Assembly: GCA_030587525.1 (NCBI GenBank)
Contig: JAUQYW010000218.1
Span: forward strand, 1 to 5,361
Direction: 5' to 3'
DNA: 5,361 nucleotides
From: Candidatus Sigynarchaeota archaeon
Lineage (GTDB): Archaea > Asgardarchaeota > Lokiarchaeia > Sigynarchaeales > Sigynarchaeaceae
The notes under the pieces were generated by a model. It had not been told where the DNA came from. It did not search any database and worked only from the letters and a program-made list of their open reading frames with translations. Shown here in pieces: positions 5,120 to 5,361 of this stretch. Within the stretch, counting starts at the first letter, position 1, and each line of letters starts with the position of its first letter. A program made the translations under genes and the position numbers.

Positions 5120-5361
5120 ATGGATCAAATCGTATTCACATGCAAGAAGTGCGGGCGGCCGCTCGTGGCGACCGTGGCCATGAAGACCCGCAAATGCGCG
5201 GCGTGTGGCGCGGTGAACCCGATCCACGCATTCCGGCGCGAGCATCCCGTGCCCATCTCGGAGGCGGCAGGCGTGGCGACGGCCAAGGCGAAGAAGACCG
5301 AGGAGCCCGGGAAACCGCAAGTGATCAAGCGGCGCACCGCCAAGCCCGGGAATGCGGATGG
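5120..5361 (+). CDS. Zinc-ribbon protein with basic, disordered tail (3' end outside window)
   Basis: The frame from ATG 5120 is open to the window edge (80 complete codons). Residues 8-29, CKKCG then KCAACG, form a CX2C-X14-CX2C zinc ribbon (Cys8, 11, 26, 29), a small fold that binds nucleic acid or protein. Residues 49-80 are rich in Lys, Ala, Pro, Glu and Arg (AKAKKTEEPGKPQVIKRR) and are probably disordered. The earlier ATG at 5112 is in another frame without the cysteines. Third codon positions are strongly G/C, like the RadA-like gene and the helical pseudogene. It follows the VanZ-like gene on the same strand but has its own promoter-like box. Its N-terminus resembles the stub at 2814. 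Exact family not recognised. Archaeal proteins of this kind are often tied to transcription, translation or DNA transactions, which is inference here. Confidence 0.75.
   Translation, partial: MDQIVFTCKKCGRPLVATVAMKTRKCAACGAVNPIHAFRREHPVPISEAAGVATAKAKKTEEPGKPQVIKRRTAKPGNAD

Noticed and set aside
5063..5343. Two minus-strand frames at the right end
   Set aside because: Both are antisense to the zinc-ribbon frame that is open to the window edge and has four well-spaced cysteines. They are rich in Arg, Ala and His, as expected for shadows of GC-rich genes.

Overview
The window looks archaeal. It opens with the 3' part of a gene for a RadA/Rad51-family protein. Several genes have TATA-like A/T boxes about 25 bases before the start codon, and none has a clear Shine-Dalgarno sequence. 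I cannot name the lineage. No rRNA, tRNA, CRISPR array or transposase is visible.

Layout. (1) 1-666 (+): GC-rich 3' part of a RadA paralog whose Walker A, catalytic Glu and Walker B positions all look lost. (2) 749-2029 (+): AT-richer gene for a membrane protein with N-terminal TPR repeats, one membrane span and an outward-facing transglutaminase-like domain with an apparent Cys-His-Asp triad. (3) 2030-2885: a scarred segment. It holds a small minus-strand gene with three tandem 18-base repeats and an apparent one-base frameshift, a GC-rich plus-strand helical-protein gene interrupted by an in-frame TAG, and, overlapping its end, the stub of a zinc-ribbon gene that stops where its second cysteine should be. 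(4) 2966-4453 (+): a secreted, membrane-anchored legumain-like (C13) cysteine peptidase with a textbook 12-residue EF-hand-type calcium loop between the catalytic His and Cys. (5) 4483-5073 (+): a small multi-span membrane protein with a VanZ-like C-terminal half. (6) 5120 to the window end (+): a GC-rich zinc-ribbon protein, cut by the window edge, whose N-terminus resembles the stub in (3).

How they may work together. The two best-characterised products, the transglutaminase-like protein and the legumain-like peptidase, are both predicted to act outside the membrane through a cysteine nucleophile. Both lie in AT-richer DNA between GC-rich genes with a different codon style. One reading is an acquired cell-surface module set into a chromosomal background, with decayed genes at the join. 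A shared pathway is inference only; each of the two has its own apparent promoter. The most noteworthy items are the catalytically dead RadA paralog, the calcium loop in the C13 peptidase, the TPR-membrane-transglutaminase arrangement and the decayed gene cluster at 2030-2885.
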